A stretch of DNA of 64,000 nucleotides, taken from an uncultured Christensenellaceae bacterium. Lineage in GTDB: Bacteria; Bacillota; Clostridia; Christensenellales; UBA3700. Positions 45,707 through 55,840 of the stretch are shown here, piece by piece. The notes under the pieces were generated by a model. That model ran no database searches, was not told the DNA's origin, and saw nothing but the letters and a program-made list of their open reading frames with translations. Made by a program: the position numbers and the translations under genes. Position 1 is the first letter of the stretch. Every line of letters begins with the position of its first letter. Location of the stretch: assembly GCA_910588545.1 (NCBI GenBank), contig CAJUOU010000005.1:54328-118327 (forward strand), read 5' to 3'.

Positions 45707-46293
45707 AAAATATAGCGATTTTCGCAAGTGGCTCGGGGTCGGATATGCAGTCTGTTATAGACGGCGTAAAGGATGGAAGAATTGATGGTAAAGTTAAACT
45801 TATCATAACTAACAAAAACGGTATTTATGCGATAGAGCGTGCAAAGCTTGAAAATATACCTTGCAAAACTTTTACTCTTAAGCAATACGGCAGTCACGCA
45901 GTACGTGATATGGCAATATTAAAAGAGCTTAAAGATAATGGTATAGACTTGGTAGTGCTTGCGGGTTACTTGAGTATTGTTACTCCCGTTATTGTAAATG
46001 AGTATGAAAGAAGAATAATCAATATTCACCCGTCATTGATACCCAGACATTGCGGGGTTGGATATTATGGTATAAAAGTACATGAGTCTGTTATTGCAAG
46101 CGGAGATAAAGTTAGCGGTGCGACTGTACACTTTGTGGATAGCGGTGCGGATACGGGCGAAATAATAGAACAAGTAAAAGTTGAAGTATTGAGTGACGAT
46201 ACACCCGAAAGTTTGCAAAAGAGGGTGCTTGAGAAAGAACATATATTGTTGCCGAACGTAGTGGCAAAATTATGCAGAGAGGAGATAAAATAA
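45703..46293 (+). CDS. purN: Phosphoribosylglycinamide formyltransferase
   Basis: A 196-residue GAR transformylase. The phosphate loop is [15 protein letters not shown], with catalytic [10 protein letters not shown] and the His/Asp segment [11 protein letters not shown]. It uses 10-formyltetrahydrofolate. It overlaps purM by four bases and purH by one base (TAATG), so translation is coupled. Confidence 0.95.
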   Translation: MKNIAIFASGSGSDMQSVIDGVKDGRIDGKVKLIITNKNGIYAIERAKLENIPCKTFTLKQYGSHAVRDMAILKELKDNGIDLVVLAGYLSIVTPVIVNEYERRIINIHPSLIPRHCGVGYYGIKVHESVIASGDKVSGATVHFVDSGADTGEIIEQVKVEVLSDDTPESLQKRVLEKEHILLPNVVAKLCREEIK

Positions 46294-47831
46294 TGAAAAA
46301 GAGAGCGTTAATAAGTGTTTCAGACAAAACAGGTATTGTAGAACTTGCAAAAGAAATAGTAAGTTGCGGATATGAAATTATTAGTACAGGCGGTACTGCC
46401 GTAACTTTAAAAAATGCGGGTATAGATGTTATCGGTATAAGTGATATTACAGGTTTTCCGGAGTGCCTTGACGGTAGGGTAAAAACTTTGCATCCAAATG
46501 TTCATGCAGGTCTTTTGGCTATGAGAGCAAATAAAGAACACATGGAACAACTTGAAAAATTAAATATAAATACTATAGATATGGTTGTAGTAAACTTATA
46601 TCCGTTTAAACAAACAATTATGAAACCGGGTGTAGACTTGCAAACTTGTATCGAAAATATCGATATCGGCGGTCCTACTATGCTTAGAAGTGCTGCTAAA
46701 AACTATCAAGACGTTACAGTTTTAGTTGACCCAAGCGACTATGAAAAAGTTATTGACGAGATGAAGAACGGTGGAGTAAGTATTGATACAAAATTCTACT
46801 TAATGTACAAAGTTTATCAACACACTGCAGTTTACGATACAATGATTTCGACTTTCTTAAGAGAAAAATTGAATATCAAATTCCCTGAAATCGTAAGCTA
46901 TGCTTATGAAAAAGTTCAAGATATGAGATATGGCGAAAACCCTAATCAATCGGCTGTATTTTATAAGGAATGTTTGCCTGTTGCAGGCAGTATTGCAGAG
47001 GCTAAACAATTACACGGCAAGGAATTATCTTATAACAATATCAATGATACAAACGGTGCATTGGATTTGTTAAGAGAGTTTACCGAGCCTACAATCGTTG
47101 CTGTAAAACATGCAAATCCTTGCGGTGTTGCAACCAGCAATACAATTTCAAAAGCATTTGAGCTTGCATATAATTCCGACCCTGTTTCTATTTTCGGTGG
47201 AATTATTGCTGCAAATAGAGAGATTGACAAAGCTACAGCAGAACAAATCAATAAGATTTTTATTGAGATAGTTATTGCTCCGTCTTTCTCAAAGGAAGCA
47301 CTTGAAATTTTAGAACAAAAGAAAAACATTCGTCTACTTGCTTTGGATAGCATTAATGCACCTGTAAAAAGCACAAGTTACGATATGAAAAAGGTTTTGG
47401 GCGGTCTTTTGGTACAAGATTACGATACTATTGTTATCGAAGACGAAAAATGCCAAGTAGTAACCGAAACAAAACCTACTAAAGAGCAAATAAGCGATAT
47501 GCAATTTTTGATGAGAGTTTGCAAACACACTAAATCAAATGCTATCGTTATAGGTAAGGATAACACTACTTATGGTATAGGTGCAGGACAAGTTAACAGA
47601 ATTTGGGCTGCTAAACAAGCAATCGAGCACAGTTTGAAAGATACAAACGGTGCAGTACTTGCAAGTGATGCTTTCTTCCCATTCGGCGATGTTGTGGAAG
47701 AGGCGCATAAAGCAGGTATCAAAGCTATCGTACAACCGGGCGGTAGTATAAGAGACCAGGAGAGTATAGACCTTTGCAATAAATATGGTATTGCAATGAT
47801 ATTTACAGGCGACAGACATTTTAAACACTAA
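46293..47831 (+). CDS. purH: Bifunctional AICAR transformylase / IMP cyclohydrolase
   Basis: A 512-residue bifunctional enzyme completing IMP. The N-terminal cyclohydrolase domain has SVSDKTGIVELAKEI, ISTGGTA and GRVKTLHPNVHAG. The C-terminal transformylase has AVKHANPCGVA and the Lys-His pair (KHTKSNAI). AGAGGAG before this ATG decides the start over a frame opening at 46272 inside purN. Confidence 0.96.
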   Translation: MKKRALISVSDKTGIVELAKEIVSCGYEIISTGGTAVTLKNAGIDVIGISDITGFPECLDGRVKTLHPNVHAGLLAMRANKEHMEQLEKLNINTIDMVVVNLYPFKQTIMKPGVDLQTCIENIDIGGPTMLRSAAKNYQDVTVLVDPSDYEKVIDEMKNGGVSIDTKFYLMYKVYQHTAVYDTMISTFLREKLNIKFPEIVSYAYEKVQDMRYGENPNQSAVFYKECLPVAGSIAEAKQLHGKELSYNNINDTNGALDLLREFTEPTIVAVKHANPCGVATSNTISKAFELAYNSDPVSIFGGIIAANREIDKATAEQINKIFIEIVIAPSFSKEALEILEQKKNIRLLALDSINAPVKSTSYDMKKVLGGLLVQDYDTIVIEDEKCQVVTETKPTKEQISDMQFLMRVCKHTKSNAIVIGKDNTTYGIGAGQVNRIWAAKQAIEHSLKDTNGAVLASDAFFPFGDVVEEAHKAGIKAIVQPGGSIRDQESIDLCNKYGIAMIFTGDRHFKH

Positions 47832-47842
47832 GGGGGAGTTTA

Positions 47843-49099
47843 ATGGATATTTTGGTAATAGGCAGCGGCGGAAGAGAGCATGCTATCTGCTACAGCTTGG
47901 CAAAAAGTGACAAAGTTGGCAAAATTTACTGTGCACCCGGCAATGCAGGCATAAGTGAAATTGCGGAGTGCGTAAATATAAGCGTTATGGATGCAAGAGG
48001 CATTATCGCTTTTTTGGACGAGCATAAAAACATCGGTATGACGGTAGTTGCACCGGATGACCCGCTTGCTATGGGACTTGTAGATATGCTTACAGCAGCA
48101 GGCCACAGAGCTTTTGGGCCATCTAAGGATGCAGCACTTATCGAGGCAAGCAAGGCATTCAGCAAATGGCTTATGAAAAATTACAATATTCCTACTGCAA
48201 ATTATGAGGAGTTTACCGATTATGAGCAAGCTTTGAGCTATGTGCAAAAACAAGATTATCCGCTTGTTGTAAAAGCAGACGGGTTAGCACTTGGCAAAGG
48301 CGTTATCATTTGCAATAGCGTTGAGGAAGGCGAGCAAGCGGTTAAGGAAATGATGATAGACGGCAAATTTAAAGCCGCAGGCAGTAAGATTATTGTAGAA
48401 GAGTTTTTGGTTGGACGTGAGGTGAGTGTACTTTGCTTTACTGACGGAAAAACTATCGTTCCTATGGTTTCAAGCCAAGACCACAAAAGAGCGTTTGACA
48501 ATGACATGGGCTTAAATACAGGCGGTATGGGTACATTCAGTCCGTCTAAAATATATACAAAAGATATTGCGGACAGCGTTTATACCGATATCATAATCCC
48601 TACAATGAACGCAATGAACAGCGAAAACAGAAAGTTTAAAGGAGTTTTGTACTTTGGGTTAATGCTTACTGACAAAGGTGTAAAAGTTTTGGAGTACAAT
48701 GCAAGGTTTGGCGACCCTGAAACTCAAGTAGTTTTGCCTAGACTAAAAACCGACTTGTACGAGATATTTGAGGCCATTATCGATGAAAGACTTAGTGAAG
48801 TTAAAATCGAATGGAAAGACGAAGCCGCTGTTTGCGTAATTTTGGCAAGCGGAGGATACCCTGAGGCTTACGAAAAAGGATTGCCTATTACTATCGGCGA
48901 TTTGGATAAAGATATTATTTTGTTCCACGCAGGCACAAGTTTTAAAGACGGAAAGCTTGTAACTAACGGCGGTAGAGTAATCGGCGTAACCGCTTTGGGT
49001 AAAGATATAGAAAAGGCACGCGAAAAAGCTTATAGCAATGTGCCTAAAGTTAAATTTGACAAAGTACATTACAGAAAGGATATAGGTATAAAATTATAA
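47843..49099 (+). CDS. purD: Phosphoribosylamine-glycine ligase
   Basis: A 418-residue ATP-grasp enzyme making GAR. It starts with VIGSGGREHAICYSL; the ATP-grasp core has VVKADGLALGKGVIIC and LEYNARFGDPETQVVLPRL. It begins 11 bases after purH behind AGGGGGAG and overlaps purL by one base (TAATG). Confidence 0.96.
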   Translation: MDILVIGSGGREHAICYSLAKSDKVGKIYCAPGNAGISEIAECVNISVMDARGIIAFLDEHKNIGMTVVAPDDPLAMGLVDMLTAAGHRAFGPSKDAALIEASKAFSKWLMKNYNIPTANYEEFTDYEQALSYVQKQDYPLVVKADGLALGKGVIICNSVEEGEQAVKEMMIDGKFKAAGSKIIVEEFLVGREVSVLCFTDGKTIVPMVSSQDHKRAFDNDMGLNTGGMGTFSPSKIYTKDIADSVYTDIIIPTMNAMNSENRKFKGVLYFGLMLTDKGVKVLEYNARFGDPETQVVLPRLKTDLYEIFEAIIDERLSEVKIEWKDEAAVCVILASGGYPEAYEKGLPITIGDLDKDIILFHAGTSFKDGKLVTNGGRVIGVTALGKDIEKAREKAYSNVPKVKFDKVHYRKDIGIKL

Positions 49100-52000
49100 T
49101 GATTAAAAGATTATTTGTAAATAAAAAAGACGGTTACAATGTAGCCGAAAAAAAACTTTTTAATGATATAACCAATGTGCTTGGTGCAAAAGTTGCTAAT
49201 GTAAAAATATTTATTCGCTATGACATTCAAGGTTTGAGCGATGACGATATGCAATCTGCAAAAAATACGATTTTCGGCGAAAATCCCGTAGATACCGTTT
49301 ATGATAACAATTTGCCTGAATTAGCAGGTAGCAAATTGCTTGTAGTTGAGTATTTACCGGGACAATATGACCAAAGGGCAGATAGTGCAATGCAATGTGT
49401 ACAACTTTTGACAATGGGTGCAAGACCTATTATCAAATGTGCAACTGTTTATGCATTTAAAGATTGCTCGGATAAGGACTTTGAGATTATCAAAAATTAC
49501 ATTATTAACCCTGTGGAATCAAGGGAAGGCAGTATGGATATTCCAGAGTCTTTGGAAGATGCCTCAGCAGAAGTTAAGGAAGTTCCGACTATCGACGGGT
49601 TTATTAAAATGAGCGATAGCGATATTCAAAATTACCACGCAAAAATAGGTTTTGCCATGAGTGTGGAAGATTTGAAATTCGTTCGTGATTATTTTATAGG
49701 CGAAAAACGTGACCCAAGCGAAACCGAGCTTAAAGTTATTGATACATATTGGTCTGACCATTGCCGTCACACTACTTTTAGTACGGAAATTACAAGCGTT
49801 AAAATCAACAGTAACAATCCTCATATTCAAAAAGCATTGGATATGTATAATGATTTGTTTGCGGAATTTAACGGCAAAAGAGCAGATAAGTATAAATGTT
49901 TGATGGATATAGCTGTAATAGGCGTTAAAAAATTAAAACAAATCGGTTTGCTTAACAATTTGGATACTTCGGATGAAATAAACGCTTGCTCCATAGTAGT
50001 AAATGTTGATGTGGACGGTAAGGACGAAGAGTGGCTTATTATGTTTAAAAACGAAACACATAACCACCCTACGGAAATCGAACCATTTGGTGGTGCTGCA
50101 ACTTGTTTGGGTGGTGCTATTCGTGACCCGCTATCTGGCAGAACTTATGTTTATCAAGCAATGCGTGTTACAGGCGCAGGCGATATAAAAGCAGATTTTA
50201 AGGATACTTTAAAAGGTAAACTTCCTCAAAGGGTAATAAGCAAAACGGCTGCAAGCGGATACAGCAGTTATGGCAACCAAATCGGTTTGGCTACAGGTTT
50301 AGTACACGAAATGTACCATGACAACTACAAGGCAAAAAGGTTGGAAACGGGTTTTGTTATTGCAGGTGCTCCTAGGGAAAATATCGTTCGCAGAAAACCT
50401 ATTGAAGGAGATATAATTGTACTTGTCGGTGGAGATACCGGACGTGATGGTTGCGGCGGTGCAACAGGCTCAAGTAAGGCACATACCGAAAAATCGGTAG
50501 AAGTTTGCGGTGCGGAAGTTCAAAAAGGTAACCCTCCTACAGAGCGTAAAATACAAAGACTTTTCCGCAAAAAGGAAGTTGCTAATTTGATAGTAAAATG
50601 TAATGACTTTGGTGCGGGCGGTGTGTCCGTTGCAATCGGCGAGCTTGCAGATAGTTTGGATATTTCTTTGGATAGCGTACCTAAGAAATACGATGGTTTG
50701 ACGGGTACCGAACTTGCAATTTCCGAGTCACAAGAGAGAATGGCTGTCGTACTTGCAAAGGAGACTGTCGAGCAGTTTATTGCTTATGCAAAAGAGGAAA
50801 ATTTGAACGCTACAATCGTTGCTAAAGTAACAGATAACGGCAGAATGAGAATGATGTTCGGCGGCAAGACTATAGTAGATTTAAAGCGTGCTTTCCTTGA
50901 TACAAACGGCGTTAAACAAATGCAAGACGTTGTGATAAATGACAATGTCGCTACTTATATGGATAGCGTTAACTGCCAAATAAAAGATTTGGTAAAAGCT
51001 GGCAAGTTCGCAGACGGATTGCTTAAGGAACTTGCAAGACCAAATGTTTGCTCTACAAAAGGCCTTGGAGAAATGTTTGACTCTACAATCGGCGCAAGCA
51101 GCGTGCTTATGCCTTTTGGAGGTAAAAATCAACTTACTCCAAGCATTGTTATGGCTGCAAAACCTCCTGTAAACGGCAAGACTGATTGTGCGACTGTTTC
51201 AAGCTTTGCGTGCTCTCCTTATTTGATGGAAAATTCGCCTTTCACAGGTGCGATTTACAGCATTGTTGCAAGTATTTCTAAATTGATAGCAAGCGGCGTA
51301 AACAAATCTACTATTCGTTTGACTTTGCAAGAGTTTTTTAAAAAGTTAGGCAAGGATAGTGAGCGTTGGGGAGAGCCTACTTCCGCTTTGTTAGGTGCAT
51401 TGTATGCGCAAATCGGCACGGGTTGCGGTGCAATCGGCGGTAAAGACAGCATGAGCGGTACTTTTGAAAATATAGATGTTCCACCTACTTTGATTAGTTT
51501 TGCTGTAGGTATTACAAAAGCAAGCAAGCTTATCCACAATACTTTTGATTATTTCGACGGCAATAAAATGTATTTGGTTAAATTGCCGATGGATAAAAAT
51601 TTTATTCCGCAATTTGACAAATTAAACTTTCTTTACAATGCAATCAATCGTGAAATCGAAAATGGCAATATCCGTTATGCAACAGTCGTAGATGAGGGCG
51701 GTGCTATTTGTGCAGTTGCTAAATCTTGCGTAGGCAATAAGGTCGGCTTTGATATCGAAAATACAAGTGAAGACATTTTTAAACCTTATTTCGGCTCATT
51801 TGTAATAGTTTCAAATGATAAATTGAAACTTGATGGATTTGACAGTATTTATTTGGGTGCAATCAATCAAACTTGTACTGCAAATATAAACGGCGAAAAA
51901 GTTAAAATGGATGCTGTAATTTCCGCATTTACAAATACTTTTGAAAGCGTTTATCCGACTGTTGCCGAGGCTACAGGAGAGGCAAAAGACGTAATATGTG

Positions 52001-52836
52001 CGGCTATTAAAAAGACAAGACAACAACCTCAAATCGTTACTCCTAGAGTATTTATCCCTGTATTCCCGGGCACTAACTGTGAATATGACACAGCAAGGGC
52101 ATTTGAGCGTACAGGCGCTAAAGCGGATATTTTTGTAATTAAAAACCAATCCGCAAAAGATATCGAGCAAGCAGTTAATGAAATTGTCAAGAGATTGAAT
52201 AACAGTCAAATTATCGCATTCCCTGGTGGTTTTTCGGGCGGTGACGAGCCGGACGGCTCAGGTAAGTTTATTGCGACTACCTTTAAAAACCCTAAAATCG
52301 CTGATGCGGTTATGGAATTGCTTTATAAGCGCGATGGTTTGGCGTTGGGTATTTGTAACGGTTTCCAAGCGTTGATAAAACTTGGGCTTGTACCTTATGG
52401 CGATATTCGCGAACAGGTAGCAGATGCTCCTACTTTGACTTTCAATAATATAAACAGACATATCAGTACTATAGCACAAATAAGAGTTGCTACAAATAAA
52501 TCGCCATGGTTAAATGCTTGCAAACTTTCCGAAGTTTACAATGTTGCGTTGTCACACGGCGAGGGAAGATTTGTTTCAAGCGATGCAGAGTTGCAAAAGA
52601 TTATCAAAAACGGACAAATCGCAACTCAATATGTTAACAATACTATGAATGCAACAATGCAATCTCCATATAATCCAAACGGCTCTATGTATGGTATTGA
52701 AGGTATTATAAGCCCTGACGGCAGAGTATTGGGTAAAATGGGACACAGCGAGCGTATCGATGATAATCTTTACAAAAATGTGGAAGGTAATTACGATATG
52801 AAAATATTTGAAAGCGGTGTAAAATATTTTAAATAA
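49099..52836 (+). CDS. purL: Phosphoribosylformylglycinamidine synthase, single-chain clostridial type
   Basis: A 1245-residue FGAM synthase with all parts in one chain: a PurS-like N-terminus, the linker YWSDHCRHTTF, two AIRS-like halves (FKNETHNHPTEIEPFGGAAT; later GCGAIGGKDSMSG) and a C-terminal glutaminase with nucleophile Cys in LGICNGFQALI and His in ALSHGEGRF. This is the second-clade PurL common in Clostridia and streptococci rather than the separate purS/purQ/purL set of bacilli. It ends the operon at a strong terminator. purC, purB and purK are not in the window. Confidence 0.96.
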   Translation: MIKRLFVNKKDGYNVAEKKLFNDITNVLGAKVANVKIFIRYDIQGLSDDDMQSAKNTIFGENPVDTVYDNNLPELAGSKLLVVEYLPGQYDQRADSAMQCVQLLTMGARPIIKCATVYAFKDCSDKDFEIIKNYIINPVESREGSMDIPESLEDASAEVKEVPTIDGFIKMSDSDIQNYHAKIGFAMSVEDLKFVRDYFIGEKRDPSETELKVIDTYWSDHCRHTTFSTEITSVKINSNNPHIQKALDMYNDLFAEFNGKRADKYKCLMDIAVIGVKKLKQIGLLNNLDTSDEINACSIVVNVDVDGKDEEWLIMFKNETHNHPTEIEPFGGAATCLGGAIRDPLSGRTYVYQAMRVTGAGDIKADFKDTLKGKLPQRVISKTAASGYSSYGNQIGLATGLVHEMYHDNYKAKRLETGFVIAGAPRENIVRRKPIEGDIIVLVGGDTGRDGCGGATGSSKAHTEKSVEVCGAEVQKGNPPTERKIQRLFRKKEVANLIVKCNDFGAGGVSVAIGELADSLDISLDSVPKKYDGLTGTELAISESQERMAVVLAKETVEQFIAYAKEENLNATIVAKVTDNGRMRMMFGGKTIVDLKRAFLDTNGVKQMQDVVINDNVATYMDSVNCQIKDLVKAGKFADGLLKELARPNVCSTKGLGEMFDSTIGASSVLMPFGGKNQLTPSIVMAAKPPVNGKTDCATVSSFACSPYLMENSPFTGAIYSIVASISKLIASGVNKSTIRLTLQEFFKKLGKDSERWGEPTSALLGALYAQIGTGCGAIGGKDSMSGTFENIDVPPTLISFAVGITKASKLIHNTFDYFDGNKMYLVKLPMDKNFIPQFDKLNFLYNAINREIENGNIRYATVVDEGGAICAVAKSCVGNKVGFDIENTSEDIFKPYFGSFVIVSNDKLKLDGFDSIYLGAINQTCTANINGEKVKMDAVISAFTNTFESVYPTVAEATGEAKDVICAAIKKTRQQPQIVTPRVFIPVFPGTNCEYDTARAFERTGAKADIFVIKNQSAKDIEQAVNEIVKRLNNSQIIAFPGGFSGGDEPDGSGKFIATTFKNPKIADAVMELLYKRDGLALGICNGFQALIKLGLVPYGDIREQVADAPTLTFNNINRHISTIAQIRVATNKSPWLNACKLSEVYNVALSHGEGRFVSSDAELQKIIKNGQIATQYVNNTMNATMQSPYNPNGSMYGIEGIISPDGRVLGKMGHSERIDDNLYKNVEGNYDMKIFESGVKYFK

Positions 52837-52857
52837 TTTATTAGTTCACAACAAAAT

Positions 52858-52893
52858 AAAAACTGCCTATTGTAAAATAGGCAGTTTTTATTT
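52858..52893 (+). terminator. Intrinsic terminator of the purine operon
   Basis: AAAAACTGCCTATT and AATAGGCAGTTTTT form a 14-pair stem with a four-base loop and flanking T/A runs. Confidence 0.92.
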
Positions 52894-53071
52894 ACCCCCG
52901 ATTTTCGTTAGGTTTTTGTGCGATAAATGTTTTAATTGATAATTTATTTTAATATTTTATAGTAAATGCTTTTAATTATTGTTTTTTTATGGTACAATTA
53001 TTTGTAAATACAAATCGTTTTAAAATAAATTTACAAAAAATTGTAAAAACAAATTGGCAATAAAGGGGTAT

Positions 53072-54286
53072 ATGAGAGTAATTGTAATTGGTGGTGGACC
53101 AAGCGGTATGATGGCAGCAATAACGGCTGCACAAAAGGGCGATGAAGTGACTTTGCTTGAAAAAAACGAAAAGCTTGGCAAAAAATTATACATAACGGGA
53201 AAAGGCAGATGCAACATTACCAATGACTGCGATAACAAAACTTTTATTGCAAATTTAGTAAATAATCCAAAATTTATGCTAGGTGCGATAAACAAATTTG
53301 ATACTCAAGCTACTCAAAAGTTTTGCACTGACAACGGCTTAAAAATTAAAGTGGAAAGAGGAAAAAGAGTTTTTCCTGAGTCCGATAAAGCATCGGATGT
53401 TATAAAAGTTTTTCAAAAAGCTTTGGATAAAAACAATGTAGATATTAGACTTAATACTGAAGTTAGCGGAATAGAGATAAAAGAAGATAAGGTTTGCGGA
53501 GTTCGGGTGCAAAATAATTTATTGCAATGTGACAAAGTAATTGTAGCAACAGGCGGTATGTCTTATCCTGGCACAGGCTCTACGGGGGACGGATATAAAT
53601 TTGCAAAAATTGCAGGCCACAACATAACTCCGTTATTGTCTGCTTTGGTAGGAATTAATCTTTGTGAGGATGTATCAAGCCTAGCAGGCGTTACCTTAAA
53701 AAATGTAGCTTGCAAAATTATCAGAGATGGTAAGGTTGTAGCAGAAGAAGTTGGGGAAATGCTTTTTACTCACACAGGTGTTTCTGGACCAATAGTGCTT
53801 ACTTTATCAAGTAAAATCAACAAATTGCAAGGCAAACTTAATTTAGTTATAGATTTAAAACCCGCCCTTGACGAAAGTACTTTGGATAGCAGATTGTTGC
53901 GTGATTTTGAAAATAGTATTAATAAGGAATTTAAAAATGTCATAAGCGATTTGACTGTAAAAGCTTTGATACCTATTATTATAAAAAACAGCAAAATTAA
54001 GGCAGATAAAAAGGTTAACCAAATTACCAAAGTCGAAAGAGCTAATTTGGTAAAAACCATTAAAGGGCTAACATACGAAATAAAAGGGTTATGCGGGCTA
54101 TCGGGTGCTATTGTCACTTGTGGTGGTGTGGACGTAAAGCAAATAAACCCAAAAGATATGCAGTCTAAGCTAGTTAAAGGTTTGTTTTTTGCAGGCGAAG
54201 TTTTGGATATTGACGGATTGACGGGTGGCTTTAATATTCAAATCGCAATGTCTACAGGATACGTTGCGGGAAGCAGTGATATCTAA
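53072..54286 (+). CDS. HI0933/YhiN-family NAD(P)/FAD-dependent oxidoreductase
   Basis: A 404-residue flavoprotein. The N-terminal Rossmann motif is VIGGGPSGMMAA, followed by the family marker KLGKKLYITGKGRCNITN; VATGGMSYPGTGSTGDGY and the C-terminal GLFFAGEVLDIDGLTGGFNIQ bind FAD. The family is widespread but the substrate is unknown. The start is set by AAAGGGG four bases upstream; a longer TTG-started frame would include that site. It often precedes cmk in Clostridia, as here (43-base gap). Confidence 0.92.
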   Translation: MRVIVIGGGPSGMMAAITAAQKGDEVTLLEKNEKLGKKLYITGKGRCNITNDCDNKTFIANLVNNPKFMLGAINKFDTQATQKFCTDNGLKIKVERGKRVFPESDKASDVIKVFQKALDKNNVDIRLNTEVSGIEIKEDKVCGVRVQNNLLQCDKVIVATGGMSYPGTGSTGDGYKFAKIAGHNITPLLSALVGINLCEDVSSLAGVTLKNVACKIIRDGKVVAEEVGEMLFTHTGVSGPIVLTLSSKINKLQGKLNLVIDLKPALDESTLDSRLLRDFENSINKEFKNVISDLTVKALIPIIIKNSKIKADKKVNQITKVERANLVKTIKGLTYEIKGLCGLSGAIVTCGGVDVKQINPKDMQSKLVKGLFFAGEVLDIDGLTGGFNIQIAMSTGYVAGSSDI

Positions 54287-54329
54287 AAAGAATAAATATA
54301 CGAAAATAAACAAAATTAAGAGGTGGAAT

Positions 54330-54986
54330 ATGTTAAATATTGCTATTGACGGACCGTCCGGTGCAGGCAAAAGTACTATTGCAAAAGAAATTGCAAAAAG
54401 ATTGAATATCATTTATTTGGATACAGGTGCCATGTATAGGGCAATCGGTTTGAAAGCGGTTAGACTTGGTATAGATACGGAAGATGTTCAAGGTGTAACA
54501 GGTATATTGGATAGCACACAAATAGAAATAAAATATGAAGATGGCGTACAAATTATATATTTGGACGGTGAGGACGTAAGCACTGCTATACGTGAACACC
54601 ATATTTCCAAGGCCGCATCCAATGTAAGCAAAATACCTGCCGTAAGATTAAAATTGGTTGCAATGCAAAGGGAAATCGCTGCTAAAAACAATGTGGTTTT
54701 GGATGGCAGGGATATTACAAGTTATGTGCTAAAGGATGCAAATAATAAGTTTTATTTGACAGCAACACCTGAAGAACGTGCAAAAAGACGCTATAAGGAA
54801 TTGATTGAAAAAGGACAAAATGTTGATTACGAAACAATACTAGCTGATATAAACGACCGTGATTACAACGATACTCACAGGGACTTTGCTCCGCTTACAT
54901 GTACGGAGGACAGCGTGTTTATCGATTCGACCGAACTTACTGTCGAGCAAGCGATTGAAAAGATATTGTCTTATATCAAAATGTAA
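54330..54986 (+). CDS. cmk: Cytidylate kinase
   Basis: A 218-residue CMP/dCMP kinase. The P-loop is DGPSGAGKSTIAKEIA, followed by YLDTGAMYRAIGLKA; the CMP-binding DGRDITSYVL and the lid EERAKRRYKEL are also present. AGGTGG before this ATG decides the start; a longer open frame (from 54225) overlaps the upstream gene in another frame and has no such site. First gene of the conserved cmk-plsC-ispH cluster. Confidence 0.96.
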   Translation: MLNIAIDGPSGAGKSTIAKEIAKRLNIIYLDTGAMYRAIGLKAVRLGIDTEDVQGVTGILDSTQIEIKYEDGVQIIYLDGEDVSTAIREHHISKAASNVSKIPAVRLKLVAMQREIAAKNNVVLDGRDITSYVLKDANNKFYLTATPEERAKRRYKELIEKGQNVDYETILADINDRDYNDTHRDFAPLTCTEDSVFIDSTELTVEQAIEKILSYIKM

Positions 54987-55036
54987 TTTAAGTACGATTT
55001 TCAAAGGATAATTTATTTTTTATAAGGGATAGTTTT

Positions 55037-55783
55037 ATGGAAAACAACAAGTTTTATAAGTTCATAAGAAAGGCTATAAGACCTATTACCAATTTTTTAT
55101 GGCCTGTTAAAATAATAAATCAAAATAGATTTAAAGAGGGTAAAGGTATTTATGTTTGCAACCATTACAGTATGTTAGACCCTGTACCTTTTGTGACTGA
55201 ACTTTTTGAAAACGACTTTAATGCACTAATGAAAGAGGAATCTATGAGTATTCCCATATTGGGAAAAATTTTGCCTAAAATCGGTGTAATACCTATAAAG
55301 AGAGAAGAAACGGATTTGCGAGCAATAAAAAGTTGCTTACAGGTATTAAAGAATGACGGACCGCTTGTAGTGTTCCCTGAGGGTACGCGTAATAAGTCGG
55401 GTAACCGTGAATTGTTGGAGTTTAAGGACGGCGTTGCAATGTTTGCGTTAAAGACAAAATCCCCTATAATTCCAATGGTTTACTCCAGACCGATAAAGAC
55501 ATTCAGAAAGACATATTTGTATATAGGCGAGCCAATTTATTTGGATGAGTATTTTGGCGAAAATATAAAAGAAGCAAGAGGTGTTGTGACTGACAAATTA
55601 AAGCTTATAATGCAAAATATGTTTGATGAGATGGATAGCTTGCTTTGCGATAAAAAGGGATTAAAAAAATTATTTAAATCTCAAAAGATTGAACTAAAAC
55701 AAATAAAACGTCAAAATAAACTTGAGTATAAACAAAAAATGTTGTTGCAAGAGCCTAAGTCAGACGATAAAAAAGAAGATTGA
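55037..55783 (+). CDS. plsC: 1-acyl-sn-glycerol-3-phosphate acyltransferase
   Basis: A 248-residue membrane-associated acyltransferase making phosphatidic acid. The catalytic HxxxxD is HYSMLD, and the glycerol-phosphate-binding motif is VVFPEGTRNKSG. The C-terminal 45 residues are very basic (KLEYKQKM and neighbours) and probably contact the membrane or ribosome. It lies between cmk and ispH, the usual clostridial arrangement. Confidence 0.94.
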   Translation: MENNKFYKFIRKAIRPITNFLWPVKIINQNRFKEGKGIYVCNHYSMLDPVPFVTELFENDFNALMKEESMSIPILGKILPKIGVIPIKREETDLRAIKSCLQVLKNDGPLVVFPEGTRNKSGNRELLEFKDGVAMFALKTKSPIIPMVYSRPIKTFRKTYLYIGEPIYLDEYFGENIKEARGVVTDKLKLIMQNMFDEMDSLLCDKKGLKKLFKSQKIELKQIKRQNKLEYKQKMLLQEPKSDDKKED

Positions 55784-55840
55784 TAATAAGTTTATTGATT
55801 TTACTGCTATGCGACAATACTCAATATCTATGGGAGTGCT